Shown: in pieces, positions 9,105-17,418 of the stretch | How positions within the stretch are numbered: position 1 is the stretch's first letter | Layout of the letters: every line of letters starts with the position of its first letter | DNA from: CAYPPG01 sp964412555 | GTDB lineage: Bacteria; Hinthialibacterota; Hinthialibacteria; Hinthialibacterales; Hinthialibacteraceae | Direction: 5' to 3' | DNA length: 64,000 nucleotides | NCBI GenBank assembly: GCA_964412555.1 | Contig: CAYPPG010000002.1 | Span: 151,234-215,233 of the forward strand | Position numbers and translations under genes: made by a program | Notes under the pieces: generated by a model | Told to the model about the DNA's origin: nothing | Databases searched by the model: none | Seen by the model: the letters and a program-made list of their open reading frames with translations, nothing else

Positions 9105-9959
9105 CTAATGATGGAGCATGAGTGCTCGATTGATTCTCCTTAAAACCCTTTCCGTCGTGCTTCCTAATACCAATTCTCGCATGTGGGAATGACCGTAGGC
9201 GCCCATAGCGACTAGGTCGACATCCTCATCCCGCGATGTTTCCACGATATTCTCAGCGGGATCACCCTTTTTATAAATGAGAATGTCATGCATTTTATAG
9301 GCATCGAGATATTTTAGCGCTTTCTGAGCGATTTGCTGAGCGGTTTCTTTGGATGGATGAACGACCAGGACACGTAGAATGACTTTTCGATCGGAAATAC
9401 TGGCCGCCAGATGGGCTGATGTTCGAAGCGCTTGCAGGGAGAATTCACTTCCGTCAAAACAGACCAATATTTTTTGTAAGGTGCGGTAGACATACGGAGT
9501 CACAATGACAGGCAGCCTGGAACGCCGAACGACGCTCTCCAAGTTCGAGCCTAAAAGACCTGTGCTGAATTCGGCTCCTAATCCTCTTTGTCCGACAAAA
9601 AGGAGATCGCAGCACTGCACTTCATCCAGGATCACTTCAGCGACAATTCCTTCTTTGATTGTGCAGGTATAGCTGACGTCCAATTGATCGCATTCATTTT
9701 GAACTCGATTGAGTAGCGCTTCCGCTCGATTCCGTTGTTTTTGGTAAATTTCATTTTTTTCAAAAACGGTTTCATCAAAGACAGGAGGAAAATCGGCGGA
9801 GGGGTAATAATAAGGGAAAACGGTCGCATATTCTTTCTGATCCAACACCGTCAAAACATTGATGTGGGCACCGAGTATTTTTGTGTATTCCAATGCATAC
9901 CGTGTGCAGACTTCACTATAATGAGAGGAGTCTACTGCAAGCAAAATTGATTTATACAT
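9105..9959 (-). CDS. Tandem universal stress protein (UspA family)
   Basis: A 284-residue protein made of two Usp domains (about 1-150 and 155-284). Each begins with the typical ILLAVDSS or ILVCFDGS strand. The second domain ends with GAYGHSHMRELVLGSTTERV, matching the ATP-binding pattern G-x2-G-x9-G-S/T. The first ends GQRGLGAEFSTGLLGSNLE, which is similar but one residue longer between glycines. ATP binding is therefore more certain for the second half. Such tandem proteins respond to stress or starvation in the cytosol; nothing here indicates the particular role. It is a single gene, divergent from nothing obvious, with 92 bases to rsmD. Confidence 0.88.
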   Translation of the reverse strand: MYKSILLAVDSSHYSEVCTRYALEYTKILGAHINVLTVLDQKEYATVFPYYYPSADFPPVFDETVFEKNEIYQKQRNRAEALLNRVQNECDQLDVSYTCTIKEGIVAEVILDEVQCCDLLFVGQRGLGAEFSTGLLGSNLESVVRRSRLPVIVTPYVYRTLQKILVCFDGSEFSLQALRTSAHLAASISDRKVILRVLVVHPSKETAQQIAQKALKYLDAYKMHDILIYKKGDPAENIVETSRDEDVDLVAMGAYGHSHMRELVLGSTTERVLRRINRALMLHH

Positions 9960-10051
9960 GGCCTTTCTGCCTGTTCTTGTAAGAGTGCAATCGTTTTTTA
10001 CACTTCTATGGTATCACAATCAATCGATTTACCCTAGTATGAACAGCAAAA

Positions 10052-10618
10052 TTATCCTTCTCTTTCAATCGGCAAGAAAAATTCCAGCAAAGTTTTCCCA
10101 TATCGTTTGCTTCGAACGTGTTCCAAATAAGGCCAGTCGAGCCGTAGTTCTTCATGAAATTCACGTTGCGCAAATATGATCGTGTCGGGAGTAAGGAGTT
10201 CTTGATGTTTTCTCAGTACTTCCAACGTTAGATTGCACAAATTCTTGCCGTATGGAGGGGTAATCCCGATGATGTCGAAGGGATTTTCCTGGAAGGTCAA
10301 GCGGGGGATTTGGTTCAAAACATCTCCTTGAATGATTCTATAGGGATCGCGGGGACAGACACGCTTTTTGTTTTGAGTGGCTATTTGAAACGCTTTCGGA
10401 TTCGCTTCTATGCTGATCGCAAAAGCGGCTCCCCGGCTTAGTGCTTCAATGGCTATTGCTCCAGTTCCGGAGAATAAATCCAAAATGCGCGCATCGATTA
10501 AATGAGGCTGGAGAATATCGAATAGCGATTTTCGGATACGGGACAGGAGTGGGCGGGTTTTACCTCCAGGGGGAGCGAGTATTTCGCGGTTTTTGTATTT
10601 TCCGGCAATAATACGCAT
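10052..10618 (-). CDS. rsmD: 16S rRNA (guanine966-N2)-methyltransferase, variant motif
   Basis: RsmD methylates G966 of 16S rRNA using S-adenosylmethionine. The 188-residue length, start MRIIAGKYKNREI, the TRPLLSRIRKSLFDIL segment and SAM motif ILDLFSGTGAIAIEALSRGA (45-64) are diagnostic. The acidic residue of motif II is E71, as expected. The catalytic motif IV is TPPY (120-123) where family members have DPPY (NPPY in related methyltransferases). The codon is ACC at 10259-10261. This single change could affect activity or be a sequencing error. The ATG at 10618 is the obvious start. Confidence 0.88.
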   Translation of the reverse strand: MRIIAGKYKNREILAPPGGKTRPLLSRIRKSLFDILQPHLIDARILDLFSGTGAIAIEALSRGAAFAISIEANPKAFQIATQNKKRVCPRDPYRIIQGDVLNQIPRLTFQENPFDIIGITPPYGKNLCNLTLEVLRKHQELLTPDTIIFAQREFHEELRLDWPYLEHVRSKRYGKTLLEFFLPIEREG

Positions 10619-10676
10619 AAATGACCTCTTGAAGAATTAAAATTTCAACAAATTATCATACCGCTTGTGATTTATC

Positions 10677-10817
10677 ATGGCAAAGTCCGTTAAATATTTG
10701 ATACGGGATGGACTAGGTGAAAAAAACGCTTTGGATTTTTTAAAAACCATATTACTCTATATCAGTAATGCAACGGATAAAATAAGTGAGAAAGAAATCG
10801 AGAGATACCTCTCATAA
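10677..10817 (+). pseudogene. Short ORF, possible C-terminal fragment of an Rpn/PD-(D/E)XK protein
   Basis: A 46-codon ORF that lies between rsmD and the FG-GAP gene. Its product (MAKSVKYLIRDGLGEKNALD, then a helical LKTILLYISNATDKISEKEI) resembles the segment before the C-terminal coiled region of Rpn/YhgA-type transposase-like nucleases, where a long helix is followed by 'ATDKIxEKEL'. No other part of such a gene is detectable nearby, so I treat it as a decayed fragment. It may equally be a small real protein or chance. A second, better-preserved remnant of a related family lies at 16458-17011. Confidence 0.25.
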
Positions 10818-10846
10818 ACTCGTTTGTGTTCAAAAAAAGGTGCATT

Positions 10847-12052
10847 ATGAAGATCCATATTCCAAGGAATGTGATATTTTGCTTACTCCTGAGTGCTTCT
10901 TTGGTTTGGGGAGATTCGAAGGATTCCTGGTTTCACTCTGTAATCATCGATGACTCCATCCCGCGGGCTTATCAAGCCGCCATTGTCGATATCAACAATG
11001 ATGGAAAACCGGATATCGCCGCATTGGGGGAAGGAACAAAGTCGTTTGTGGCGTGGTATGAAAATCCATCTTGGAAAAGACGGCTCATCAGCGGGAAAGA
11101 AACAAAAAATCACATCGATTTTGCTTTCTATGATCTGGATGACGACGGTGAACTGGAATTGGCTCTCGCGTCGGATTTCCATATGAGCAAGACTACCGAA
11201 GGCGGTCAAATCAGCTGGTTGGACCGGAAAAATGACATCGATCAACCGTGGACCGTTCATCCTATCCATTCGGAACCGACAACCCACCGTATTCGCTGGG
11301 CGGATTTGGATGGAAATGGGGAAAAGGCATTGATTGTTGCACCGATCATGGGGGTGGGGTCGAGCGGCCCGGATTATGATCAAGAAGCGGTACGGCTATT
11401 GTCTTTTGAAATTTCGGATGATCCGGCAAAAGAACCCTGGATGATGAATATGATTGACAAATCCCTTCACATTCTTCATGGTTTATATGTCGAGGATGTG
11501 AATAAGGATGGGAATGATGAGATATTCACGGCCGCGCTGGAAGGTGTTCATGTTTTCCGGCAAAACGATCAAGGTTCAACAATGAAGCGGTTGATTGCAC
11601 TCGGAAATCGTGGAGAAGGAGAGCGTACCGGTTCCAGTGAAGTGGCTGTAGGAGGCTTTCGAAATGGAGAGCACTTTTTAACGAGTATCGATCCCTGGCA
11701 TGGGAACCATGTTGCAGTGTATACAAAACCATCCAATGGCCCTCGTTTCCCTTTGCAGCGAAAAGTGATCGATGATTCCTATGAGAGTGGACATGCAATC
11801 GCTTGCGGTGATTTTGACGGGGATGGGAATGATGAAATCATCGGCGGATATAGAGGGAAAGGACACTCCATTTATGTATATGATTACAATCATGAAGATG
11901 AGAGTTGGAAGAGAATACTAGTTGCAAAGGATGTCGCTGCACAAGGATTTGCTGTTGGAGATGTGAATGGGGATGGGAAACTGGATTTTGTCGCCGCAGG
12001 TGGAGCGACAAACAATGTGAAATTGTACATTAACAATAGAAACCCAAAATAA
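10847..12052 (+). CDS. Exported FG-GAP/VCBS repeat protein
   Basis: A 401-residue exported beta-propeller. ATG 10847 follows AAAGG by six bases and opens MKIHIPRNVIFCLLLSASLVWG, a Sec signal. At least five repeats carry the Asp-rich calcium loop: VDINNDGKPDIAA, YDLDDDGELELAL, EDVNKDGNDEIFT, GDFDGDGNDEIIG and GDVNGDGKLDFVA. FG-GAP proteins bind ligands or sugars at the cell surface, and no enzyme motif is seen. Unlike other exported proteins here, it does not end with the aromatic C-terminal tail. It is followed by a bidirectional terminator shared with the convergent neighbour. Confidence 0.85.
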   Translation: MKIHIPRNVIFCLLLSASLVWGDSKDSWFHSVIIDDSIPRAYQAAIVDINNDGKPDIAALGEGTKSFVAWYENPSWKRRLISGKETKNHIDFAFYDLDDDGELELALASDFHMSKTTEGGQISWLDRKNDIDQPWTVHPIHSEPTTHRIRWADLDGNGEKALIVAPIMGVGSSGPDYDQEAVRLLSFEISDDPAKEPWMMNMIDKSLHILHGLYVEDVNKDGNDEIFTAALEGVHVFRQNDQGSTMKRLIALGNRGEGERTGSSEVAVGGFRNGEHFLTSIDPWHGNHVAVYTKPSNGPRFPLQRKVIDDSYESGHAIACGDFDGDGNDEIIGGYRGKGHSIYVYDYNHEDESWKRILVAKDVAAQGFAVGDVNGDGKLDFVAAGGATNNVKLYINNRNPK

Positions 12053-12072
12053 TCATGTTTAGCAAAAATAAA

Positions 12073-12099
12073 CGAGGAGCACGTAATTTGTGCTCCTCG
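12073..12099. terminator. Bidirectional hairpin terminator
   Basis: Ten-base perfect stem CGAGGAGCAC (12073-12082) with GTGCTCCTCG (12090-12099) and a 7-base loop. A T-rich run follows on the plus side (CTTTTGCTTTTT) and an A-rich stretch precedes it for the minus side. It lies between two convergent genes. Confidence 0.85.
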
Positions 12100-12123
12100 C
12101 TTTTGCTTTTTACGATTTCTTGA

Positions 12124-13209
12124 TTAGAACAAGCTCCAGTTCGATACATTAACCGGTGTCCCCGGTTCCGGTTCCACCGCTTCATCAAAACGGGCGCAAA
12201 TGTAATCGATTTGCATTGCACCATAATTATTGGTAGCGCACATGCCAAATTCTACAATCGCTTGTGGAAAACCGGGAAAATCGCCCAAATCGTGTGGATC
12301 CGGTCGATCGGCTACATCCGGTCCCCGCTGAACTATACCTTCACAGAGAGGCTCAGCACTCCCGTTTACCCATGCTCTTACCGTAATGGACATTTCCTCA
12401 TCTTCAGCGGTATTGGGATCGTATTCTTCCGCTATTGCTGTGACCCATACGCTGTTGAAAGCGGTCGTATCCACTTGGTCACTAATAAGAATATTTTCAT
12501 CTCCGTCCGGATCTTCTGTGTCGTTTCCCTGGATGAAGAGAGAATTTTCCGCGTAATAGCCAATCCCTATTGAAATTTCATGATCAGGCCAAACTTCATC
12601 AAAATATCCGATTCCTACTTGCACTCTATCATATTGCTCTGGAATCCAGGGGCGCTCTGCAAAGTTGAATGGGGGATCTGCCCAATCATTATCCGATTGA
12701 AATGGAGTCGACATATCCAAAGGAAGCATTCGATAACGAACTAAAAAAGTAACTCCTCCGTTTACAAAAGGCTTTTCCAGTCCTTCTTCACGATTTGCCA
12801 TAGCGGCAAACATCAGTTTCCGATCGCTAGGATCTCCACCAGTCCAATCACGAGGATCTCCGAGATCGATTAATGTCAACACACTTGCATCGTCTGCCGG
12901 AGTTGATCCATCTTCGGTGTCTCCGGCTCCTCCAATTGTGTCAATTCGAACTACCTCGCCTCCTTCCCAGCCATTTTCTTTAAATACATCCGTATTTGCA
13001 TTTCCAGAATACTGATCGCTGCCATTGTTGTGATTCCATCGAGTGGTGGCTGGGTCGAAATCAACGGGTGGGACTTCATGCCATTCTTCGATGAATTCCC
13101 AACCTCCTGGTGGTTCTTTCCAGCCGCCCCGGTCTGCATAAGCGGTTGAAATGCAAACACTCACGATGACCAAACATACCACGAAATTCCCGAAACAAGC
13201 TTTCTTCAT
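12124..13209 (-). CDS. Exported protein A of a tandem paralog pair, aromatic C-terminal tail
   Basis: A 361-residue exported protein of unknown function. ATG 13209 follows GGGAGGATTATT; the signal is MKKACFGNFVVCLVIVSVCI followed by STAYA-D. The mature part shares long stretches with the adjacent gene at 13456: GW..PPGGW.F.EEW, WNHNNGSDQYSGNANTD, VVRI.TI.GAGDTEDG and LGDPRDWTGGDPSDRK. These suggest a lectin- or glycanase-like beta-sandwich, but I recognise no named family. After an acidic/proline linker (EAVEPEPGTPVN) it ends VSNWSLF, matching the C-terminal tail shared with four other exported proteins in the window. It has its own hairpin leader and shares a terminator at 12073. Confidence 0.8.
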   Translation of the reverse strand: MKKACFGNFVVCLVIVSVCISTAYADRGGWKEPPGGWEFIEEWHEVPPVDFDPATTRWNHNNGSDQYSGNANTDVFKENGWEGGEVVRIDTIGGAGDTEDGSTPADDASVLTLIDLGDPRDWTGGDPSDRKLMFAAMANREEGLEKPFVNGGVTFLVRYRMLPLDMSTPFQSDNDWADPPFNFAERPWIPEQYDRVQVGIGYFDEVWPDHEISIGIGYYAENSLFIQGNDTEDPDGDENILISDQVDTTAFNSVWVTAIAEEYDPNTAEDEEMSITVRAWVNGSAEPLCEGIVQRGPDVADRPDPHDLGDFPGFPQAIVEFGMCATNNYGAMQIDYICARFDEAVEPEPGTPVNVSNWSLF

Positions 13210-13233
13210 AATAATCCTCCCATATAAAATATT

Positions 13234-13277
13234 TTCGATTGATCTAGACCGTATGACACAAAGATAGATCAATCGAA
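13234..13277 (-). promoter_or_regulatory. Long inverted repeat in leader of exported protein A
   Basis: A perfect 13-base inverted repeat, TTCGATTGATCTA at 13234-13246 and its complement at 13265-13277, with an 18-base spacer. It sits 25-68 bases before the ATG at 13209. It could be an RNA hairpin in the 5' leader or an operator. The paralogous gene at 14583 has a different hairpin at the same relative position. Confidence 0.5.
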
Positions 13278-13408
13278 GGTCAGATCAATGGTACCATAGA
13301 TGCACGGGTTTTCTCAAGCTTTTTTATTCATAATGATGGTTAAATGAAAAGGTCAATGCAATTATAATGGATAAGTCTTTAATTATGAGTGGGTTATAAA
13401 TAAAAAAA

Positions 13409-13434
13409 AAGTCCCAATCAGAAGATTGGGACTT
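13409..13434 (-). terminator. Rho-independent terminator of exported protein B
   Basis: Eleven-base stem AAGTCCCAATC/GATTGGGACTT with an AGAA loop. In the leftward direction it is followed by an uninterrupted run of T (complement of the A run at 13402-13410), directly downstream of the gene ending at 13456. Confidence 0.88.
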
Positions 13435-13455
13435 TTGAGATTATTTTACTAGGTA

Positions 13456-14583
13456 TCAATAGACTTCCCAATTATTGACAGGGGTTCCACCCGCCGGTTG
13501 CGGATCGAATGCACCAGCCATCGTCGCACAGAGATAATCATACTGGAATCCACCGGCTGCAGGTGTGCCGGCGCTGCCAATATTGAACGCAATTTCCAAT
13601 TGGCCTGACCATTCGGAATTATCTTGCAAATCTTCCGGATTTGGCCGGTCAACGTCTTCACCACGAATGATAGTGGTTTCGACAGGATCTAAGCTTCCAT
13701 CTCCAAATGCTCGAACGTTGATGACCATTGGATCACTCGGATCCGCTTGAGCGTTTATCCAGACGGTATGAAATTCTGTCGTATCGATATTTGTCAATAC
13801 CGGCACATTTTCATCTCCGTCGACATCGTCAATTCCTTCCATGACCGATTTGTCATTCACGAGAACGGACAATTCCCCTTCTGTGTAATATCCTGTTCCG
13901 ACAAGAACATTTTGGATTCCATCAGCAGGATCGACATACCCTACACCCACATGAGCACGATCCGACGCTTCCGGGATAAATCGGAGAGTTCCATCGCCAT
14001 TCGGCACACCATCTCCATCGGGATCCAATGCGAGTTCAACTAGTTCCAGACCTGCACCGATGTCACGATCCGGAACAATCGGGAAAACCCTATAGCGTGC
14101 GATGTACGTGACACCTTGAAGAAATGGATCTTCCGTCAATTCACCCGGTCCATGCAAGGCACCCAAGAAAAAGATTTTGCGGTCACTGGGGTCTCCACCT
14201 GTAAAATCACGCGGATCACCGAGATCGACGATTCGAAGGCATACAGCATCTTCTGCCGGAGTTTCACCATCTTCCGTGTCGCCGGCACCTTCAATCGTTT
14301 CGATTCTGACTACATCACCGACTAAAACGTCGGGTTTGATGTAGACTTGAAAGTCATTGAACAAATCCGTGTTGGCGTTTCCCGAATATTGATCACTTCC
14401 ATTGTTGTGATTCCACTTCGGATCACCATCCACTTGTGGAATATCCTCGTTCCACTCTTCCACGAATGTCCAACCACCCGGCGGATCAGCCCAGCCGGCT
14501 CGATCTGCATATGCTGGGGAATACCCCATCAAACATACGATTCCTACACAAACCAACAGTTCCACCAAAACGATTTTCTTCAT
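13456..14583 (-). CDS. Exported protein B of a tandem paralog pair, aromatic C-terminal tail
   Basis: A 375-residue exported protein and clear paralog of the gene at 12124, sharing WNHNNGSDQYSGNANTD and LGDPRDFTGGDPSDRK. The signal is MKKIVLVELLVCVGIVCLMG with cleavage near AYA-D, and GGAAGGAGAG precedes the ATG. Asp/Gly-rich loops (LDPDGDGVPNGDGT, DDVDGDENVP) suggest calcium binding. The C-terminus is a PQPAGGTPV linker then NNWEVY, the shared tail. The duplication is complete, and each copy keeps its own leader and terminator, so both are probably expressed separately. No enzymatic motif was identified; a carbohydrate-binding or structural surface role is a guess. Confidence 0.8.
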   Translation of the reverse strand: MKKIVLVELLVCVGIVCLMGYSPAYADRAGWADPPGGWTFVEEWNEDIPQVDGDPKWNHNNGSDQYSGNANTDLFNDFQVYIKPDVLVGDVVRIETIEGAGDTEDGETPAEDAVCLRIVDLGDPRDFTGGDPSDRKIFFLGALHGPGELTEDPFLQGVTYIARYRVFPIVPDRDIGAGLELVELALDPDGDGVPNGDGTLRFIPEASDRAHVGVGYVDPADGIQNVLVGTGYYTEGELSVLVNDKSVMEGIDDVDGDENVPVLTNIDTTEFHTVWINAQADPSDPMVINVRAFGDGSLDPVETTIIRGEDVDRPNPEDLQDNSEWSGQLEIAFNIGSAGTPAAGGFQYDYLCATMAGAFDPQPAGGTPVNNWEVY

Positions 14584-14611
14584 ATAAACTCTCCTTCCCA
14601 GATGTGATTGA

Positions 14612-14639
14612 ATTAGTCAATTCTTTTGAATTGGCTAAT
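14612..14639 (-). promoter_or_regulatory. Leader hairpin of exported protein B
   Basis: ATTAGTCAATTC, loop TTTT, GAATTGGCTAAT: twelve-base arms with a single T/G pair, 29-56 bases upstream of the ATG at 14583. It falls between the proposed promoter and the ribosome site, so it would lie in the transcript leader. Confidence 0.45.
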
Positions 14640-14668
14640 CATTCTGATCTACATTTCATTTTCGTTTC

Positions 14669-14698
14669 ATCATACCATTAGAGTGTCCTGTAAATCAA
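14669..14698 (-). promoter_or_regulatory. Candidate sigma-70 promoter for exported protein B
   Basis: On the minus strand TTGATT (14698-14693) and TATGAT (14674-14669) are separated by 18 bases. This would give a leader of about 80 bases containing the 14612 hairpin. Confidence 0.4.
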
Positions 14699-14772
14699 GA
14701 CGAAATTTCATAATATTGAAATAAAATATAATTGCTTGATCATTGTAGCGATTTAATGTGTGGAATAAATAA

Positions 14773-14807
14773 AATAGACGATGGAAAACCTATTTCCATC
14801 GTCTATT
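14773..14807 (-). terminator. Rho-independent terminator of the redoxin gene
   Basis: Fifteen-base perfect stem AATAGACGATGGAAA (14773-14787) and its complement (14793-14807) with a 5-base loop, followed leftward by a T-rich stretch (TTTATTTATT). It lies 30 bases past the stop of the redoxin gene. Confidence 0.85.
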
Positions 14808-14836
14808 CTTCGATGCAGGATGGATAGAGTATTACT

Positions 14837-15454
14837 TCAGTTTACACGCTTAATTGTGCATCCAAATGCCTTTGTTTCTTTCTCTTCTACTTCTTTACCC
14901 GCTAAAACGGCATCAAGTGCGGCAGCCAAGTAATGATTCTTGATATTGTTTGGATTTTGGCTGTCGTCAATGGCGCCATGATAGCGGATTTTTTTACCTT
15001 TGCAAATCACGAAGGTTTCGGGAGTGACTCTCGCGCCGAATCGGTCGGCTACTTTGTTTCCCCAGTCTTTCAATACGGGGTAGTTCAATTCGTGTTGTTT
15101 CGCATATTTTTTGATAGTTTCCTCGTCATTGATTTTGTTTGAATCGATGGCGATGACTACCACTTTATCAGCGTATTTTTTCTGGATGTCTTTCAACCTT
15201 TCCTCGTATGCACGGGAAACCGGACATGCACAGCTCCAGAAGTCCAGAACCACCACTTTTTTACCGAGGACGTCACCGAGATCATGTTCTTTTCCACTTG
15301 CATCTTTCAATGTAAATGGTTTGACGGTATCCCCGACTTCATACGGTTTTTTTTCCGCCTTAGCGGGTGCTATGGTTTCGGAAGCTCCAACGATACCTAC
15401 AAAAACGAGTAAACCGGATAAAACAAATGCCATTTTTGAACTACGGAATTTCAT
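14837..15454 (-). CDS. Exported thioredoxin-fold redoxin (TlpA/AhpC-like)
   Basis: A 205-residue envelope protein with a signal (MKFRSSKMAFVLSGLLVFVG, cleavage near GAS-E). The redoxin domain follows: PFTLKDASGKEHDLGD, then VVVLDFWSCACPVSRAYEER, later RVTPETFVICKGKKIRYHGA. The active-site region reads C75-A-C77-P-V-S80. C77 aligns with the nucleophilic Cys, but the resolving position is Ser, so it is a CxxS-like site with an extra C75. The C-terminal FGCTIKRVN holds another Cys, as in planctomycete-type redoxins that end in GC.IK. Probable role: periplasmic thiol chemistry. Strong AAAGGAG ribosome site, own promoter at 15513 and own terminator. Confidence 0.82.
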   Translation of the reverse strand: MKFRSSKMAFVLSGLLVFVGIVGASETIAPAKAEKKPYEVGDTVKPFTLKDASGKEHDLGDVLGKKVVVLDFWSCACPVSRAYEERLKDIQKKYADKVVVIAIDSNKINDEETIKKYAKQHELNYPVLKDWGNKVADRFGARVTPETFVICKGKKIRYHGAIDDSQNPNNIKNHYLAAALDAVLAGKEVEEKETKAFGCTIKRVN

Positions 15455-15512
15455 AGTTTTTCTCCTTTACTTTTCATTGTGATTGTGTGAATAATCGAGC
15501 AGCGTTTAAGGT

Positions 15513-15540
15513 ATTATATCAATATTCAGGTTTTATGCAA
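15513..15540 (-). promoter_or_regulatory. Sigma-70 promoter of the redoxin gene
   Basis: On the minus strand TTGCAT (15540-15535), 16-base spacer, perfect TATAAT (15518-15513). Predicted transcript start is around 15506, giving a leader of about 50 bases. Confidence 0.6.
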
Positions 15541-15663
15541 ATATTTTACTTCATTATATTTGTTTAAATTGTAAGACTCTTCTCAGCGTCTGATTCATGA
15601 GGATTTTCTCGAATAGAGAGATGTTTTGATTTTTTGTTATAATTATGGAAGGAACGATTTTCT

Positions 15664-16479
15664 ATGCAAATGGACTCATTCGCATCAAAAATTCTGACTA
15701 TACAAACGGGTGGTGAATCGTTGCGAATTCGATATATCGATATCGGTGAGGGATTGCCAATTTTGTATCTTCATGGCTGGGGATGCAATGCGAATGTTTT
15801 TTTTCCGTTGATGAATCAACTTTCCTCTTTGGGACGCCATATTGCTTTGGATTTTCCTGGATTCGGTGAATCCGAACGACCCAAAATGACTTGGGGAACG
15901 AAAGAATATGCGGATTTTATTGTTGATTTTCTTTGTCGATTGGATATTGATTCATGTGTAGCCGTTACACATTCTTTTGGGGGGCGTGTTGCAATCCAAC
16001 TAGCATCAGCATATCCGCAATATTTGTCGGCGATGGTGTTGATTGCCTCTGCCGGATTGAAAAGAACTGTGCCGTTTATGAAGAAGTGGAAAATTAAGAG
16101 TATTCAATCTTCTGCGCGTTTGGCTCAACGGCTGTTACCTGCTACTTTAGGAACGAAAATCAAAGAACGTTTGTATCAGAAAATTGCCTCCCGGGATTGG
16201 TTGGAGGCGGGGGAAATGCGCGATATTTTTGTGCGCGTTGTGAATGAAGATTTATCGGATTTGCTTCCTTCTATTCAAATCCCTTCTTTATTGATATGGG
16301 GGGCAGAAGACTGGGAAACACCACCGGAATTGGGGCAAAAAATGAGCCTGATGCTTTCCCTTTCCCAATATATCGAACTACCTGGCTTTGATCATTATTC
16401 GATTCTTGACCGAGGACGGCACCAGACCGGGTACCATATTTCCAAATTTGTGAAGGGTCAATTCTCTTCTATGGGTTGA
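15664..16479 (+). CDS. Alpha/beta hydrolase
   Basis: A 271-residue soluble hydrolase of the epoxide hydrolase/lipase-like superfamily; substrate unknown. The oxyanion segment is LHGWG (H37-G38). The nucleophile elbow is VTHSFGG with S104, the acid is probably D216 (WGAEDWETP) and the catalytic base H244 (GFDHYSI). The cap region is 140-200. GGAAGGAACG precedes the ATG at a slightly long distance. Its final 22 bases overlap the decayed gene on the other strand. Confidence 0.85.
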   Translation: MQMDSFASKILTIQTGGESLRIRYIDIGEGLPILYLHGWGCNANVFFPLMNQLSSLGRHIALDFPGFGESERPKMTWGTKEYADFIVDFLCRLDIDSCVAVTHSFGGRVAIQLASAYPQYLSAMVLIASAGLKRTVPFMKKWKIKSIQSSARLAQRLLPATLGTKIKERLYQKIASRDWLEAGEMRDIFVRVVNEDLSDLLPSIQIPSLLIWGAEDWETPPELGQKMSLMLSLSQYIELPGFDHYSILDRGRHQTGYHISKFVKGQFSSMG

Positions 16480-17011
16480 TGATTGTTAAATTCTTTCATA
16501 ATTTGATCAAATGTTTCGAGCGAATCAACACGAAGAGCTTGTTTGCGGAGTTTTCTGAGAATAGAAAGATCGTCAATATTTTTTACAGATTGAATCAACG
16601 GAGATGGAAGTCTGCCGAAATTATCTCGTAGAATATCCATAATCGTTGCCTGTGCTTCTTTTATACTGCCAATTTGCATTCCTTCCTTTTTTCCTTCCTT
16701 TTTTCCTTCCTTTCTCCCTTTTTCTCTTCCTTCTTTTAATCCTTTCTCCATTCCTCTTTCCATAGCAAAAATTTCAAACGGTGCAAGAACTGGCATTTTC
16801 TTTTTCTCCTGGTATTCGTAAACTCTTTTCAGAAACTCACGTTCGAACTCTTGAGGTAATGTCATCAGAATGTCAATAAATTTAAATAATAAACCAACTA
16901 CTCTCTATGGACCTTGGGAAAGAACAACAACATAAACCACTGCAAAAATTCATCCAGAATTGCTTTCCAAGAACTATCGAAGTTGGCATGTTTTGACTTG
17001 GTGTTTTTCAT
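16458..17011 (-). pseudogene. Decayed DUF4351-like PD-(D/E)XK family gene with internal deletion
   Basis: Two pieces of one family lie in order on the minus strand. The N-terminal piece (17011-16898) encodes KHANFDSSWKAILDEFLQWF and LLFFPKVHRE then a stop. This matches the 'FDSPWKEILDxYFxxFxxFFFP' start of this widespread family. The C-terminal piece (16865-16458, 135 residues) begins MTLPQEFEREFLKRVYEYQ, contains KKKMPVLAPFEIFAMERGME, then a Lys/Glu/Gly repeat tract (KEGREKGRKEGKKEG) and a helical end. The middle, with the catalytic core, is missing, so the gene is dead. The tract is encoded by a short repeated TTCCTTTTTTCC-type sequence that may slip. The C-terminal piece has an ATG and could still be translated. 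Confidence 0.65.
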
Positions 17012-17219
17012 GTTGCTTATACTTCTATGGTGAGAGGTTACATTCAGTAGATGGATTGTATCATATTCTTGTGTAGGAGTAAAATATTGGGACGGTAAGT
17101 TTCCTGTTTGATCGTTATTATTTTACTACCTCTATATCGGGAAGTGATAAGGTTTTCATGTTTCTTGAAAGTTGAAATTGTTGTAATATGAGAATATTTG
17201 AGAGTGGGTATTATCTTTA

Positions 17220-17375
17220 GCAAGGGCAGACTTCGCTTTGCCCTTGGTACCCAAGGTGTAAGGCAAGGATATACGCGGGGTAACAGGGGCAAGTTTTATG
17301 CCCCTGCGTGAACCTCGTCAAAGTACCATTAGTATTCTTGAGATTAAAGCAAGGGCAGACTTCGCTTTGCCCTTG
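17220..17375. repeat. Cluster of three short intergenic palindromes
   Basis: Two near-identical hairpins with stem CAAGGGCA/TGCCCTTG and loop GACTTCGCTT lie at 17221-17246 and 17350-17375, both followed by GGTACCC. A different hairpin, CAGGGGCA/TGCCCCTG with loop AGTTTTA, lies between them at 17284-17306. Related elements occur at 32980 and 49842. The rest of 17012-17418 holds no gene I can support. Confidence 0.75.
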
Positions 17376-17418
17376 GTACCCGCAGTCAGTACTTGTATCA
17401 GCAAAACAATTGTAGAAT

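Noticed and set aside
8905..9108. 67-codon plus-strand ORF between the TPR and Usp genes
   Set aside because: No ribosome site, no hydrophobic or conserved pattern, composition like random sequence.
17220..17375. Possible CRISPR repeats
   Set aside because: Only two identical units with unlike spacing and a different hairpin between; they are palindromic elements.
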